A stretch of 64,000 bases of DNA from Halopelagius longus (lineage in GTDB: Archaea > Halobacteriota > Halobacteria > Halobacteriales > Haloferacaceae), in assembly GCF_900100875.1 (NCBI RefSeq), contig NZ_FNKQ01000002.1, positions 1 to 64,000 on the forward strand. The letters run 5' to 3'. A program made the position numbers and the translations under genes. Position 1 is the first letter of the stretch, and every line of letters starts with the position of its first letter. Under the pieces are notes generated by a model that was not told where the DNA came from, searched no databases, and saw only the letters and a list, made by a program, of their open reading frames with translations. This document shows, piece after piece, positions 50,047 through 60,061 of this stretch.

Positions 50047-51972
50047 TTACTCGTCGAGGAAGTCGGGTTCGATGCGCTTCTCTTCGTACTCCGACTGGAG
50101 GTGGTCGCGGAACTCCTCGACCGTAACGTCCTGCTGTTCCCGCTCTTTCCGGTCGCGCACGGAGATGGTTCCGGCCTCCTCCTCGTCGCCGCCGACGATT
50201 ATCATGTAGGGGACGCGGTCCTCTTGGGCTTCGCGAATCTTCCGACCGAGCGTCCACGACCGGTCCTCGACGTCGACGCGGAAGTCGCCGAGTTCGTTCT
50301 TCACGCGGTGGGCGTAGCCGAGTTGGTCGTCGCTGATGGGGAGGATGCGCACCTGTTCGGGCGCCAGCCAGAGCGGGAACTTCCCGTTGAAGTGCTCGAC
50401 GAGCACCATGAAGAAGCGCTCGTAACTGCCGTAGAGCGCGCGGTGGATCATCACCGGACGGTGCTCCTCGTTGTCCTCGCCCGTGTAGGTGAGGTCGAAC
50501 CGCTCGGGCATGTTGAAGTCCACCTGCACCGTCGGGCCGTCCCAGTTGCGCCCGAGGGCGTCCTCGAAGGAGAAGTCTATCTTCGGCCCGTAGAACGCGC
50601 CGTCGCCGGGTTCGAGGTCGTAGTCGATGTTCTGGTTCTCCAGCACCGAGCGCAGTTGCGTCTCGGCCTGTTCCCAGATTTCGTCGCTGCCGACGGACTT
50701 CTCGGGGCGCGTCGCGAGCGCGACGTGCGCGTCGAGTCCGAACGTCTCCAGCACCTCGAAGATGGAGTCCATCACCTGCCGAATCTCCTGTTCTATCTGC
50801 TCGGGGCGGCAGAACAGGTGGCCGTCGTCGATGGTGAACGACCAGACGCGGGAGAGACCGGAGAGTTCGCCGCGTTGCTCCTTGCGGTACACCTTCCCGT
50901 CCTCGAAGTAGCGCACCGGCAGGTCGCGGTACGACCACGAGTGCTGGTCGAAGATGGTCGCGTGGCCCGGGCAGTTCATCGGCTTCAGGCCGTACTCCTC
51001 GTCGTTGACGTCGAGGAGGAACATGTCGTCGACGTAGTTGTCGTAGTGGCCCGACTGCTTCCACAGTTCCGTCCGGAAGAGGTGCGGCGTCTCGACGGGT
51101 TCGTAGTCGGCGTCGAGGTTCAAAGACTCGGCGTAGTCCGACAGTTCGTTGAGGATGCGCTTGCCGCTCGGGTGGTAGAGCGGAAGTCCCGGCCCCGTCA
51201 CCTCGGGGATGGAGAAGAGGTCCATCTCGCCGCCTATCTTCCGGTGGTCGCGCTCTTTGGCCTCCTCGCGCCGTTCGAGGAACCGTTCGAGGTCCGACTC
51301 CGACTCGAACGCCGTCCCGTAGACGCGCGTCAGCGTCTCGTTGTCCTCGTCGCCGCGCCAGTACGCGGAGGAGATGTTGAGCAGTTCGACCGCGCCGATT
51401 TCGCCCGTCGATTCGACGTGCGGGCCCTTACAGAGGTCCTCGAACTCCCCTTGCACGAAGAAGGAGACGGGGTCCTCGTCGGCCGCCTCGTTCTCCAAGA
51501 TGTCGCGTTTGTAGGGGTTGTCCTCGTACTTCTCTAAGGCCTCCTCGCGGGAGAGCAGTTCACGCTCGATGTCGAGGTCCTCCTCGACGATGGTCTCCAT
51601 CTCCGCTTCTATCTCCGCGAGGTCCTCTTGGTCCAACTCGACGCCCGTCACGTCGTAGTAGAACCCCTCGTCCGTCGGCGGGCCGATGGCGAGTTTCGCC
51701 TCCGGGTACAGTCGCTGAAGCGCCTGCGCGAAGACGTGCGCGGCCGAGTGGCGGAGGACGTCCAGATACTCGTCGCTCTGGTCCGTGACGATGACGACGG
51801 TGGCCCCGTCGCGGACCGGCGACGCCTTGTCCACGAGTTCGCCGTCGACGACGCCCGCCACGGTGTCGGCCCCGAGACCGGGTCCGATTTCGTACGCGAC
51901 GTCTTCGACCGTCGCCCCCTCCTCGACGGGTAACTCCGTGCCGTCGGGGAGCGTCACAACGATTTCACTCAT
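50047..51972 (-). CDS. thrS: Threonyl-tRNA synthetase
   Basis: Charges tRNA-Thr with threonine. The 641-aa protein has the bacterial/eukaryotic-type domain order: TGS (about 1-60), the SAD editing domain with HSAAH (about 75-79), a class II catalytic core (motif 1 [11 protein letters not shown], motif 2 [18 protein letters not shown], zinc/substrate Cys in KPMNCPGH), and a C-terminal anticodon-binding domain ([21 protein letters not shown]). Many archaea have a different editing domain, but haloarchaea carry this type. ACACTTATTCG about 30 nt before the ATG suggests a leaderless mRNA. Confidence 0.96.
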   Translation of the reverse strand: MSEIVVTLPDGTELPVEEGATVEDVAYEIGPGLGADTVAGVVDGELVDKASPVRDGATVVIVTDQSDEYLDVLRHSAAHVFAQALQRLYPEAKLAIGPPTDEGFYYDVTGVELDQEDLAEIEAEMETIVEEDLDIERELLSREEALEKYEDNPYKRDILENEAADEDPVSFFVQGEFEDLCKGPHVESTGEIGAVELLNISSAYWRGDEDNETLTRVYGTAFESESDLERFLERREEAKERDHRKIGGEMDLFSIPEVTGPGLPLYHPSGKRILNELSDYAESLNLDADYEPVETPHLFRTELWKQSGHYDNYVDDMFLLDVNDEEYGLKPMNCPGHATIFDQHSWSYRDLPVRYFEDGKVYRKEQRGELSGLSRVWSFTIDDGHLFCRPEQIEQEIRQVMDSIFEVLETFGLDAHVALATRPEKSVGSDEIWEQAETQLRSVLENQNIDYDLEPGDGAFYGPKIDFSFEDALGRNWDGPTVQVDFNMPERFDLTYTGEDNEEHRPVMIHRALYGSYERFFMVLVEHFNGKFPLWLAPEQVRILPISDDQLGYAHRVKNELGDFRVDVEDRSWTLGRKIREAQEDRVPYMIIVGGDEEEAGTISVRDRKEREQQDVTVEEFRDHLQSEYEEKRIEPDFLDE

Positions 51973-52195
51973 ATGCGGTGGGAGTCGGAGCGCACGAATA
52001 AGTGTTTTTGAGTGCCGCCACGGGTTCCCACGGGCGGGTGACCGGTTTCGCGACGTGAAGCCGGGCGCACCCCGGCGTCGAGGACGTTCGAGACTCGCCG
52101 TCCCCCGCGGTCCGGCCGAACCGCGACCGGACGGTGGCCTCCGCCGGAAAACGCCGTTCTCCGGAGTTCTCCGAGACGAGAAATACTGTGTATTC

Positions 52196-52211
52196 TGAAA
52201 AGTACTTTTCA
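52196..52211. promoter_or_regulatory. 16-bp perfect palindrome abutting a start codon
   Basis: TGAAAAGTACTTTTCA ends one base before the ATG at 52212. A TATA-like GAGAAATACTG lies at 52178-52188, so the palindrome covers the start-site region. Candidate operator for a dimeric regulator. Confidence 0.5.
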
Positions 52212-53150
52212 ATGTCAACTCTGACGATACAACGGATGGATCTCTGTTCCCTCTCTCGACGCGACGCCCTCCTCGGTATCGGTTCGAGCCTCGCGGCCGG
52301 CGGCGGGGACGTGTTGGGCGGGACTGCCGACGACGACCTGTGCGACTTCGAACAGTCGGACGGCGGCGGCGGACCGGTGACGGCCTGTTCGTTCAACGTC
52401 CTGCACGAAACCTCGGACGAGGAGTATCCGTGGGAGTCTCGCCGTCCCCGCGTCACCGAGGCGATCGACCGAATCGCCCCCGACCTACTCGGCGTCCAGG
52501 AGGCTCGTCCCGGCCGGTTCGCCGACCTGAAAGAGGCGTTCTCCGACTACGAGTGGTACGGCCCCGGCCGCGAGGGGGGCGACGAGAGCGAGGCGGTGCC
52601 CGTCGCTTGGCGGAGCGATCGGTTCGAGGTGCGGGAGACGGGGGAGTTCTGGCTCTCGGAGACGCCCGGGAAGCCGAGCACCGGTTGGGACGCCCGAAAC
52701 CCGCGGATCGCGACGTGGGCGACTCTCACCGACGGAGGAACGGGGACCGATCTCTGGTTCTGCAACACGCACGTCTCGTGGGCCAACGAGGAGACGCGCC
52801 GAAACTCCGCCGAGTTACTCCGCCGCCGGGCGGTCGAACGCGCGGAGAACGGCGAAACCGCGGTCGTCACCCTCGACCTCAACGCCGCCCCCGAGTCCCC
52901 TTCGTACGAGGTTCTCACGGGTGGGACGGACGCCGCGAGTCCCGTCGCCGACGGCCGAAGCGAGGCCGAGGAGGAGTCGGTGTCCGGCCCCGAGAAGACG
53001 TACCACGCCTTCAACGACCGGCCCAAAGAACGGGTCGATTACGTCCTGACCCCCGAGGCGGCCGACGTCCGCGAGTACCAGACGCTCGACGTTCGAGAGG
53101 GGGAGTACCGCTCCGACCACTTGCCCGTCGCCGCGACGTTCGAGTTCTGA
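52212..53150 (+). CDS. Exported EEP-family endonuclease/phosphatase-like protein (copy 1)
   Basis: A 312-aa protein of the endonuclease/exonuclease/phosphatase superfamily. The N-terminus has a Tat-like signal ([17 protein letters not shown]), so it is probably exported folded. The catalytic set is present: ACSFNV (Asn), LLGVQEA (Glu), CNTH, TLDLN, ERVDYVL and the final SDHLPV (Asp-His). Natural substrates could be phosphodiesters or phosphorylated sugars and lipids; the sequence does not decide. A close paralogue follows 145 bp downstream, a tandem duplication. Confidence 0.85.
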   Translation: MSTLTIQRMDLCSLSRRDALLGIGSSLAAGGGDVLGGTADDDLCDFEQSDGGGGPVTACSFNVLHETSDEEYPWESRRPRVTEAIDRIAPDLLGVQEARPGRFADLKEAFSDYEWYGPGREGGDESEAVPVAWRSDRFEVRETGEFWLSETPGKPSTGWDARNPRIATWATLTDGGTGTDLWFCNTHVSWANEETRRNSAELLRRRAVERAENGETAVVTLDLNAAPESPSYEVLTGGTDAASPVADGRSEAEEESVSGPEKTYHAFNDRPKERVDYVLTPEAADVREYQTLDVREGEYRSDHLPVAATFEF

Positions 53151-53286
53151 CGTGGTGGTTCGTTGACCGACCCGATTCGATCCGTCGAACCGGTACCCTC
53201 GATCGAAGGTGTGACCCTCCGTACCGTCTCCTCAGACTGAGATACTCGCACTCGGCGAGAAGACTTTAGCGAGTGAACAGACACGA

Positions 53287-53314
53287 ACAATCGTTATGGA
53301 TGTAGAACGATTGT
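53287..53314 (+). promoter_or_regulatory. 9-bp inverted repeat enclosing the start codon of EEP copy 2
   Basis: ACAATCGTT (53287-53295) and AACGATTGT (53306-53314) flank ATGGATGTAG, so in RNA the start codon would be in the loop. GACTTTAGCG at 53263-53272 is the likely TATA box and predicts transcription starting at about 53290, which would leave the left arm only partly transcribed; it may act as DNA instead. Confidence 0.45.
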
Positions 53315-54249
53315 CACGACGGAAAACGCTCGTCGGCGTCGGTGCCGCTCTCGGAGTTGTCGGTAGTCCGAGTGTTCTGGGAAGCGCTTCGGCCGAGGGG
53401 ACCGCGGATGAGACGACGGAGGAACCGACCGAGGAGAAGACGGAGTACGAGCAACCGGACGGGGACGGAGTCCTCGCGGCCTGTTCGTTCAACGTTCGGT
53501 ACGACAACCCGGAGGACGACTACCCGTGGGAGTCGCGCCTGCCGCGAGTCGTCGAGGTGGTGGACCAACTCGACCCCGAACTCCTCGGCGTGCAGGAGGC
53601 GCAACCGAACCAGTTCGCCGACCTGCGAGAGACGGTCACCGACTACGAGTGGTACGGCGTCGGCCGCGAGGGCGGCGACGAGAGCGAGGCCGTCCCCATC
53701 GCGTGGTCGAGCGGTCGGTTCGAGGAACGGGACAGAGGGGTGTTCTGGCTCTCGCCGACGCCCGACGAACCGAGCATCGGGTGGGGCGCCGAGAACCCCC
53801 GAATCTCGACGTGGGTCAGCCTGACTCACGGCGAGACGGGGACCGACCTCTGGTTCTGTAACACGCACTTCTCCCACGTCGACCCCGAGGCCCGCCGCGA
53901 ATCGGCCACCATCGTCCGGGAACGGGCGATGGAACGTTCGGAGAACGGCGAGATGGTCGTCATCACGGGTGACCTCAACTCCATCCCGACTGAACCGCCG
54001 TACCACATCATCGCGGGTCGGACGGGCGCCGGTCCGAGTCCCGTCGTCGACGGCCGTCGCGAGGCCGGAACGAATTCGGTGTACGGTCCGTGGGGCACGT
54101 TCCACGACTTCACCGACGAGTTGGAGGACCGAATTGACTACGTCTTCACTCCCGAGGAGGCCGAGGTGCTCCAGTACCGGACCCTCGGAATCCGTGAGGG
54201 GGCGTACCGGTCCGACCACCTGCCGGTCATCGCGCACTTCGAACCCTGA
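53296..54249 (+). CDS. Exported EEP-family endonuclease/phosphatase-like protein (copy 2)
   Basis: A 317-aa paralogue of the preceding protein with the same order of motifs: Tat-type signal (LSRRKTLVGVGAALG), a Thr/Glu-rich linker, [48 protein letters not shown] and YRSDHLPVI. All catalytic positions of the superfamily are kept, and DLN is preceded by the canonical Gly (GDLN) that copy 1 lacks (LDLN). Both are predicted to work outside the cytoplasmic membrane, possibly on extracellular DNA or phosphate compounds. Confidence 0.86.
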   Translation: MDVERLSRRKTLVGVGAALGVVGSPSVLGSASAEGTADETTEEPTEEKTEYEQPDGDGVLAACSFNVRYDNPEDDYPWESRLPRVVEVVDQLDPELLGVQEAQPNQFADLRETVTDYEWYGVGREGGDESEAVPIAWSSGRFEERDRGVFWLSPTPDEPSIGWGAENPRISTWVSLTHGETGTDLWFCNTHFSHVDPEARRESATIVRERAMERSENGEMVVITGDLNSIPTEPPYHIIAGRTGAGPSPVVDGRREAGTNSVYGPWGTFHDFTDELEDRIDYVFTPEEAEVLQYRTLGIREGAYRSDHLPVIAHFEP

Positions 54250-54332
54250 CGGGGCGGGCGGCCGTCCCGTGGTCGGGTCTCCGCCGAGTGGCCCGACCAC
54301 ACGCTTAACTGTCACGCCGCGGAGGATTGTGT

Positions 54333-55820
54333 ATGCGATTCGACCGACAAAGCGGCGTCTTCATGCACCTGACATCGCTCCCCGGGCCGCACGGCATCGG
54401 CGACTTAGGGGATGGTGCCCGGACGTTCGTCGATTGGCTCGACTCGGCGGAGCAGTCGCTGTGGCAGTTCTGCCCGCTCGGTCCCACGTCGTCGGTCCTC
54501 GGCAACTCGCCGTACCAGTCGTACTCGGCGTTCGCCGGCAACCCCCTGCTGGTCAGCCTCGAACGACTCCGAGAGCGGGGATACCTGACGGACGAGGAGT
54601 TAGAACCCGTCCCCGACTTCTCCGACCACGAGGTGGAGTACGACCGCGTCGGCGACTACAAGCGCGAGAAACTCCGGGCGGCGTTCGACCGCTTCGAGGA
54701 GGTGGCGACGAGCGACGAACGCGAGGCGTTCGAGGCGTTCCGCGACCGGGAGTCCGCGTGGTTGGACGGGTACGCCCTGTTCATGTCGCTCCGGACGCGG
54801 TACGACGGGGCGTGGGTGGACTGGCCCGAGGAGATACGCACCCACGACGAGGACGCCCTCGAACGCCACCGCGAGGAACTGGACGCGGAGATACGCTACC
54901 GCGAGTTCGTCCAGTTCGTCTTCGACCGGCAGTGGCGCGACCTGAAGGAGTACGCCAACGAACGCGGCGTGCGGTTGGTCGGCGACCTGCCCATCTACGT
55001 CGCCCTCGACAGCGCAGACGTGTGGGCCGCCCCCGAGGCGTTCGACCTGACCGAGGAGAACGAACCGGCGGTGGTCGCGGGCGTCCCGCCCAATCCCGGC
55101 GACGACGGCCAGTCGTGGGGCAATCCGCTCTACGACTGGGAGTACCTCCGCGAGAACGACTACGACTGGTGGATGGACCGGCTGAAACGGCTCTTCGAAC
55201 TCGTGGATATCACCCGCATCGACCACTTCAAAGGGTTCGACGAGTACTGGGCCATCCCCGCGGGCGAACCGCCCGCCGCGGGCGAGTGGCGCGAGGGGCC
55301 GGGCGCGGAGTTCTTCGAGGCCGTCGAACGCGAACTCGGCGACCTGCCGTTCGTCGTCGAGGACCTCGGCTTCATCGACCGAGGGGTGGTGAATCTCCGC
55401 GACCGGTTCGACTTCCCCGGCATGCGCGTCCCCCAGTACGCGGCGTGGTGCGAACAGGGCCACATGTACCAACCGATGCACTACCCCGAGAACTGCGCGG
55501 CGTACACCTCGACGCACGACACGGACACCCTCGTCGGGTACTACGGGGACCTGCCGGGCGACCAGCGGGACTGCCTCCACTACAACATCGGCGCGGACGG
55601 GTCGGAGATTCACTGGTCGATAATCGACGCCGTCTGGCGGTCGAACGCCGTCCTCGCGTTCACGACGATGCAGGACGTCCTCGGACTCGGGTCCGAGGCC
55701 CGGTTCAACGTCCCCGGCACCGCCGAGGGCAACTGGCGGTGGCGGTGCACCGAGGAGGGGTTCGACGACGACTGCGCGAACCGCCTCGCCGGCCTGACCG
55801 ACGAGCACATCCGCGACTGA
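54333..55820 (+). CDS. malQ: 4-alpha-glucanotransferase (GH77)
   Basis: Disproportionates maltodextrins. The 495-aa protein has GH77 landmarks: SGVFMHLTSLPGPHGIGDLG (about 7-26), LGPTSSVLGNSPYQSYSAFAGNPLL (about 50-74), nucleophile Asp in TRIDHFKGF, acid/base Glu in VVEDLGFI, and the third carboxylate in STHDTDTLVGYY. ATG at 54333 (MRFDRQSG) is preferred over the GTG six bases earlier. It is probably cytoplasmic and functions with the GH13 and GH15 enzymes 27-33 kb away. Confidence 0.94.
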   Translation: MRFDRQSGVFMHLTSLPGPHGIGDLGDGARTFVDWLDSAEQSLWQFCPLGPTSSVLGNSPYQSYSAFAGNPLLVSLERLRERGYLTDEELEPVPDFSDHEVEYDRVGDYKREKLRAAFDRFEEVATSDEREAFEAFRDRESAWLDGYALFMSLRTRYDGAWVDWPEEIRTHDEDALERHREELDAEIRYREFVQFVFDRQWRDLKEYANERGVRLVGDLPIYVALDSADVWAAPEAFDLTEENEPAVVAGVPPNPGDDGQSWGNPLYDWEYLRENDYDWWMDRLKRLFELVDITRIDHFKGFDEYWAIPAGEPPAAGEWREGPGAEFFEAVERELGDLPFVVEDLGFIDRGVVNLRDRFDFPGMRVPQYAAWCEQGHMYQPMHYPENCAAYTSTHDTDTLVGYYGDLPGDQRDCLHYNIGADGSEIHWSIIDAVWRSNAVLAFTTMQDVLGLGSEARFNVPGTAEGNWRWRCTEEGFDDDCANRLAGLTDEHIRD

Positions 55821-56101
55821 CTGACCGAATCTGCCCTCACCGGCCGACCCCGCCCGCGACTGCCGGCCGAACCCGTCGGATTTCCCGACGATACGCGGAA
55901 TTATCTCGTAGACCGTCGTAGGCCGCGGCAGTGACTCGACGTGACCGACCGGCCGCCGGCGACGGTACCGCCGCGGCGTCTCTCCCTCCGAGGTTCGCAC
56001 CCGTTCGACGGCGCGAACCGCCCCGCTCCGAACCGGCCGACGACGAAATCCGAGGACGCGGAGTTCGGTAGTTTTTCTTGTCGTACGGAAGATATTCTCC
56101 C
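55821..56101. other. Intergenic region before the MscS gene
   Basis: About 280 bp with no gene found. The last 35 bp are AT-rich (TAGTTTTTCTTG at about 56068-56080) and probably hold the MscS promoter. Confidence 0.5.
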
Positions 56102-57058
56102 GTGGTTACACGACGACTCGGCTACGGTTCGTTGGCGCTCGCACTCACGTTCAGTTTCGCCGCGGCGTTCGTCGCGACGACGGCACTGTTCGGCGACGCC
56201 ACGGTGGGCGATCAGTCGGTGAACGTCCTCGTCCGGAAGGTGCTCACCGTCGGAACGGTTCTCACCGCCGCCTACGGCGTCTACGCCATCGTCACGCACG
56301 CCGTCGGCGGGCGGTTCGAGAACAAGCGGCGCGTCCACGACGCGCGGAACGTGCTTCGCCTCTGCTTCGGGGCCGTCGCCGCCGTGGGCGTCCTCGGCGT
56401 CCTCACCGAGGAGTGGGTCGGGGTGTTGCTCTCCCTCGGGGTGGTCGGGTTCGCCATCACCTTCGCCCTCCAACAGCCGATTCTCTCGCTCATCGGGTGG
56501 TTCTACATCATGCTCAAGCGTCCGTTCGCCGTCGGCGAGCGAATCGAAGTCGAGGACACCCGCGGCGACGTCATCGAGGTGGGATTTCTGGCGACCGAAC
56601 TGTGGGAGATTCACGGCCACCTCGTGACGACGAATCAACCGTCCGGCCGGGTCGTCACGGTTCCGAACGCGCAGTTTCTCACCTCGCAGGTGAAGAACTA
56701 CTCGACGCTGTTCGAGTACGTCTGGAGCGAACTGACGATACAGGTCGCCTACGAGACGGACCTCGCGTTCGCCCGACAGACGATGATAGACGTGGCCGAC
56801 GACTACCTCGGCGACGAGATGGAGGCGGCGATAACGATGTACCGGCGGCGACTCGCGCGCACCCCGGTGGACCTCGACGTACCCGACCGGCCGACGGTGA
56901 ACATCGTCCAGACGGAGTCGTGGGTCGAACTCCACCTGCGCTTCCTCTCGCACCCGCGCCGCGTGACGAAGACCAGAAACGCCCTCTACGAGCGCATCTT
57001 CGAGGAGTTCAACGAACACGACGAACGCGTGAAGTTCCCCCTCGGGCGTAACCGCTGA
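56102..57058 (+). CDS. Small-conductance mechanosensitive channel (MscS family)
   Basis: A 318-aa membrane channel that opens on osmotic downshock. Four hydrophobic segments precede the family block: pore-lining helix FAITFALQQPILSLIGWFYIMLKRPFAVGERIEVEDTRGDVIEVGFLATEL (about 145-195), then the cytoplasmic beta and alpha/beta domains (VVTVPNAQFLTSQVKNYS). GTG 56102 is chosen because the T-rich element about 30 nt upstream fits a leaderless mRNA; TTG 56078 is the alternative. A C-terminal helix FEEFNEHDERVKFPLG closes the protein. Confidence 0.85.
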   Translation: MVTRRLGYGSLALALTFSFAAAFVATTALFGDATVGDQSVNVLVRKVLTVGTVLTAAYGVYAIVTHAVGGRFENKRRVHDARNVLRLCFGAVAAVGVLGVLTEEWVGVLLSLGVVGFAITFALQQPILSLIGWFYIMLKRPFAVGERIEVEDTRGDVIEVGFLATELWEIHGHLVTTNQPSGRVVTVPNAQFLTSQVKNYSTLFEYVWSELTIQVAYETDLAFARQTMIDVADDYLGDEMEAAITMYRRRLARTPVDLDVPDRPTVNIVQTESWVELHLRFLSHPRRVTKTRNALYERIFEEFNEHDERVKFPLGRNR

Positions 57059-57124
57059 GGCGTCGGCCCCGCCGCGAACCGCGCATCGAAACCCCGAAAC
57101 GGGCCGCGACCCTCTCGCGGCACG

Positions 57125-58042
57125 ATGGCGTTCGAAACCGGTGCCCTCCCCTTGGCGGACGTGGACGGCCCCTTCGACCTGCAGGCGACGGTAGAGAGCG
57201 GTCAGTCCTACCTCTGGGACCGCGCGGACGGTCGGATGTACGACTCGATCGACGTCCACGGCGGCGACGCGTGGTACGAGACGGTCGTCCCGCCGATAGA
57301 CGGCGTCTGCGACGAACGGACGGTCGTCCGCGTCCGGCAACTCGACGACAGACTGGAGTGGGAGGCGACGGGCGACGCCGTCCCGATTCTCAGACACCTC
57401 CTCCGGTTGGACGACGACTTGGACGCGATTTACGACGCGACGCCCGAGGACCCCCTGCTCGAACGCGCCTACGAGACCTACGAGGGGATGCGAATCGTCC
57501 GCGACCCGCCGTTTCCCTGCCTGATTTCGTTCATCTGCTCCGCGCAGATGCGCGTCTCCCGCATCCACGGGATGCAGATGGCTCTCGCGGAGGCGTACGG
57601 CGAGGAAATCGAAGTCGAGGGGCGAACGTTCGAGGCGTTCCCCTCGCCGGACCGACTCGCAGGACGGACGGAGGCGGAACTGCGCGAGTTGGGTCTCGGC
57701 TACCGCGCGCCGTACGTTCAGCGTACCGCCGAGATGGTCGCGGGCGGCGAGGACCCGCTCGACGCGACGGAACTCGAGTACGAGGCGGCCCGCGATAGAC
57801 TCACCCGGTTCGTCGGCGTCGGCGACAAAGTGTCCGACTGCGTCCTTTTGTTTTCGCTCGGGTTCCTCGAAGCCGTCCCCCTCGATACGTGGATTCAGTC
57901 GGCTATCGCCGACCACTACCCCGACTGCGACCGGGGGACGTACGCCGAAACCTCCCGGGCGATTCGACGGCGACTCGGCGGCGAGTACGCCGGATACGCC
58001 CAGACGTACCTCTTTCACTACCTCCGCGCGGGCGGCGAGTGA
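57125..58042 (+). CDS. ogg: 8-oxoguanine DNA glycosylase (OGG1/HhH-GPD)
   Basis: Removes 8-oxoguanine from DNA and may nick at the abasic site. The 305-aa protein has an OGG-N-like region (FDLQATVESGQSYLW, about 18-32), an HhH core, and the helix-hairpin-helix plus catalytic loop VGVGDKVSDCVLLFSLGFLEAVPLDTWI (Lys nucleophile in GDKVSDC, Asp in PLDTW). It has the usual OGG1 layout rather than the smaller AlkA or archaeal AGOG type. It follows the channel gene by 66 bp. Confidence 0.88.
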   Translation: MAFETGALPLADVDGPFDLQATVESGQSYLWDRADGRMYDSIDVHGGDAWYETVVPPIDGVCDERTVVRVRQLDDRLEWEATGDAVPILRHLLRLDDDLDAIYDATPEDPLLERAYETYEGMRIVRDPPFPCLISFICSAQMRVSRIHGMQMALAEAYGEEIEVEGRTFEAFPSPDRLAGRTEAELRELGLGYRAPYVQRTAEMVAGGEDPLDATELEYEAARDRLTRFVGVGDKVSDCVLLFSLGFLEAVPLDTWIQSAIADHYPDCDRGTYAETSRAIRRRLGGEYAGYAQTYLFHYLRAGGE

Positions 58043-58218
58043 GGCGGTCGGAGAGACGGCGTTTGCAGCGGTATTCGCGGCGTCTCTCCCCGTCGATTTC
58101 GGGGGCCTTCCGCCGTCCGTCTCTCACTGCGTACCGGACTCTCTCGCCGTCTAGAGACTCATTTCGCGTGACGCACGGGCGAAGTTTCTTGCCGCAGGCA
58201 ACGCTACATTCTACTGTC

Positions 58219-58653
58219 ATGGATTGTAGAGTCGTCGTCGAGGCCGCAGTTCCGGTGTACGACGTCGAGACGCCCGACGAGGCCATTCGCATCGCCATCT
58301 CGAAGACGGGCGAGATGCTCAATCCGGACCTCAACTACGTCGAGATAAACATGGGGTCGCGGACCTCTCCGTCGGGCGAGGAACTACCCCCCGCGTTCAT
58401 CGCCGCAGACGAGGCGCTCGTCGCCCTCGAACTGGAGATGACCGTCTTCAACGTCGAACAGGAGGAGCACGCCTCCCGAATCGCGCGGAAGGAGATCGGT
58501 CAACTCCTCGAGAACGTCCCGCTGAAAATCCTCCGGGTCGAGGAACTGCCGGACGAGGAGGACGAACGCGAGGAGTCCGACTCCACCGACTCCGTCGACG
58601 ACGATGACGACGACCTCATCCCCGAGTTCGAGGAGCTCGTAGACGACTCCTGA
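58219..58653 (+). CDS. UPF0212 (DUF555) family protein
   Basis: A 144-aa protein. The N-terminal 110 residues match the archaeal UPF0212/DUF555 family (MDCRVVVEAAVPVYDVETPDEAIRIAISKTGEMLN, DLNYVEINMG, VFNVEQEEHASRIARKEIGQLL). The last 30 residues are an acidic tail (DSTDSVDDDDDDLIPEFEEL). Function unknown, but it is widely conserved in euryarchaea. Confidence 0.85.
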   Translation: MDCRVVVEAAVPVYDVETPDEAIRIAISKTGEMLNPDLNYVEINMGSRTSPSGEELPPAFIAADEALVALELEMTVFNVEQEEHASRIARKEIGQLLENVPLKILRVEELPDEEDEREESDSTDSVDDDDDDLIPEFEELVDDS

Positions 58654-58845
58654 TGCGCCTCCCCGGCGACTCCCGCACTCCGCTTTTCTCTCAAACGTGC
58701 CGTTAAGATGGATATAACGAAGGAGATTCCGTTCCGCTATCGTATCGGTGCGGCGCCGTGCGACTCTCGACGCACGGTTTTCCGCGCGCCGGTAGTTGTC
58801 ACTCGGCGGTGGAACTGACTGGGAGTAACTGAGTCGGTTGTACTC

Positions 58846-59082
58846 TCAGTCGGCCTTCGGAGCAACGCGCTCCTGCGTCGTCTCTTCGAACGACGAGGTG
58901 ATGCCTTTCGCCAGTTTGAACACGGCTGCTTTGTGGTCTGTCTTGGACTTGTGGATAGACGTCGGCCGAACCCCAAGTTCGTTATACGCAGTAAGTGGAA
59001 CGTCGTCGTCTTCCCACTGTTCTACGTGACTGTGTACTTCTGCGAGCAGGCCGTGCAGGTGGATGAGCTCCTGCTTCTTCAT
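58846..59082 (-). CDS. UPF0058 family protein
   Basis: A 78-aa protein matching the archaeal UPF0058 family (MKKQELIHLHGLLAEVHSHVEQWE). The His-rich start (HLHGLL, HSHVEQ) suggests a metal site. Start at 59082 is preferred over GTG 59088 (two extra residues). AATATAATCC at about 59109-59118 is the TATA box, giving an essentially leaderless mRNA. Function unknown. Confidence 0.85.
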   Translation of the reverse strand: MKKQELIHLHGLLAEVHSHVEQWEDDDVPLTAYNELGVRPTSIHKSKTDHKAAVFKLAKGITSSFEETTQERVAPKAD

Positions 59083-59288
59083 GAGCACCAGTTTGTTACA
59101 ACCGGAGGATTATATTACTATCTTGACTCGCGTTAACACACGACTTCCAAAATCGGGCGAATCACCCGGTTAATTCATGCGTTTCCCGTGTTTTCAATCG
59201 TGAAGTTTATCGACTGTTATCAGTCATATAACGGCGCATCGGACGGGTGGCGTGAACGTTTTAGGGACCGCGTCCCCTCACGTCAGGT

Positions 59289-59696
59289 ATGGACTACGAG
59301 GATACTCTCGACCGGGCGCTAGAGGAGACGCCGGACGTCGCGGAGGGTCAACATCGCTTCGAGGTCCCCGACCCGACGATTCGACAGGAGGGTAACGCGA
59401 CGGTGTACGAGAACTTCGAGGACACGTACGACCGCCTCGCGCGCGACCCCGACCACCTGCTGAAGTTCCTGCAGACGGAACTCGGGACGAGTGCGAGCGT
59501 CGACGCCCGCGACCGCGCCCGGTTTACGGGGTCGTTCAAACAGCGTCGGGTCGCCGACGCGATAGACGAGTACGTCGATTCGTTCGTCCTCTGCGGCGAG
59601 TGCGGGTCGCCGGACACGCGACTCGTCGAAGAACAGGGTGCGACGGTGCTGAAGTGCGACGCCTGCGGGGCGCTCTCGCCGGTCCCCGACCAGTAA
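59289..59696 (+). CDS. eif2b: Translation initiation factor aIF2 subunit beta
   Basis: Part of the heterotrimer that brings Met-tRNAi to the ribosome. The 135-aa protein has the N-terminal helix, the core VYENFEDTYDRLARDPDHLLKFLQTELGTSASVD, and a C-terminal C4 zinc ribbon (CGECGSPDTRL and CDACGAL). GTTTTAGGG about 30 nt upstream of the ATG suggests a leaderless or short-leader mRNA. Confidence 0.93.
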   Translation: MDYEDTLDRALEETPDVAEGQHRFEVPDPTIRQEGNATVYENFEDTYDRLARDPDHLLKFLQTELGTSASVDARDRARFTGSFKQRRVADAIDEYVDSFVLCGECGSPDTRLVEEQGATVLKCDACGALSPVPDQ

Positions 59697-59797
59697 CGCC
59701 GATCACAGCGCGCCGACTCGTTCTCGCCGCATCGCACGTTCCCGGTAGCGTCCGCTCCGTTACCGGGCGTATCGCTCCGTTTCACCGGACGGAGCCG

Positions 59798-59977
59798 CTA
59801 CTGAAACTGTTTCACCGTTTCGAGGTCGCGTTCGGTCCGCATGAACTCGGAGAGTCGACGAGTCGTGCCGCAGCCTTCGCAGGTAAAGTTCTCCTTCGGG
59901 TCGAACAGATCAGTCGGCGCGGACTCCCAGTCCTTCCGACATTCGGGACACAACAGACGGACAAAGGCTTCGACCAT
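59798..59977 (-). CDS. Small zinc-finger protein
   Basis: A 59-aa protein with two CxxC pairs (CPECRKDW and CEGCGTTRR) forming a likely zinc ribbon, then a C-terminal helix. The start MVEAFVRLLCPEC at 59977 is preferred over 60004. Function unknown; proteins of this kind are common in haloarchaea. It is convergent with eif2b. Confidence 0.75.
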   Translation of the reverse strand: MVEAFVRLLCPECRKDWESAPTDLFDPKENFTCEGCGTTRRLSEFMRTERDLETVKQFQ

Positions 59978-60061
59978 GTGGGCAGGTGACACTCGGCATG
60001 TCAATAAATGTTTCCGCGAATATGATAAACGCGACCGAAAGACGGCAGCGACGGGGAGAGC

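Noticed and set aside
51973-52195. T-box or other riboswitch upstream of thrS
   Set aside because: The TATA box 30 nt before the ATG implies almost no leader, so there is no room for a leader RNA structure.
58696-58806. A 36-codon ORF (MDITKEIPFRYRIG...) after the UPF0212 gene
   Set aside because: The only TATA-like element directly abuts the ATG, there is no ribosome binding site, and the codon composition does not look coding.
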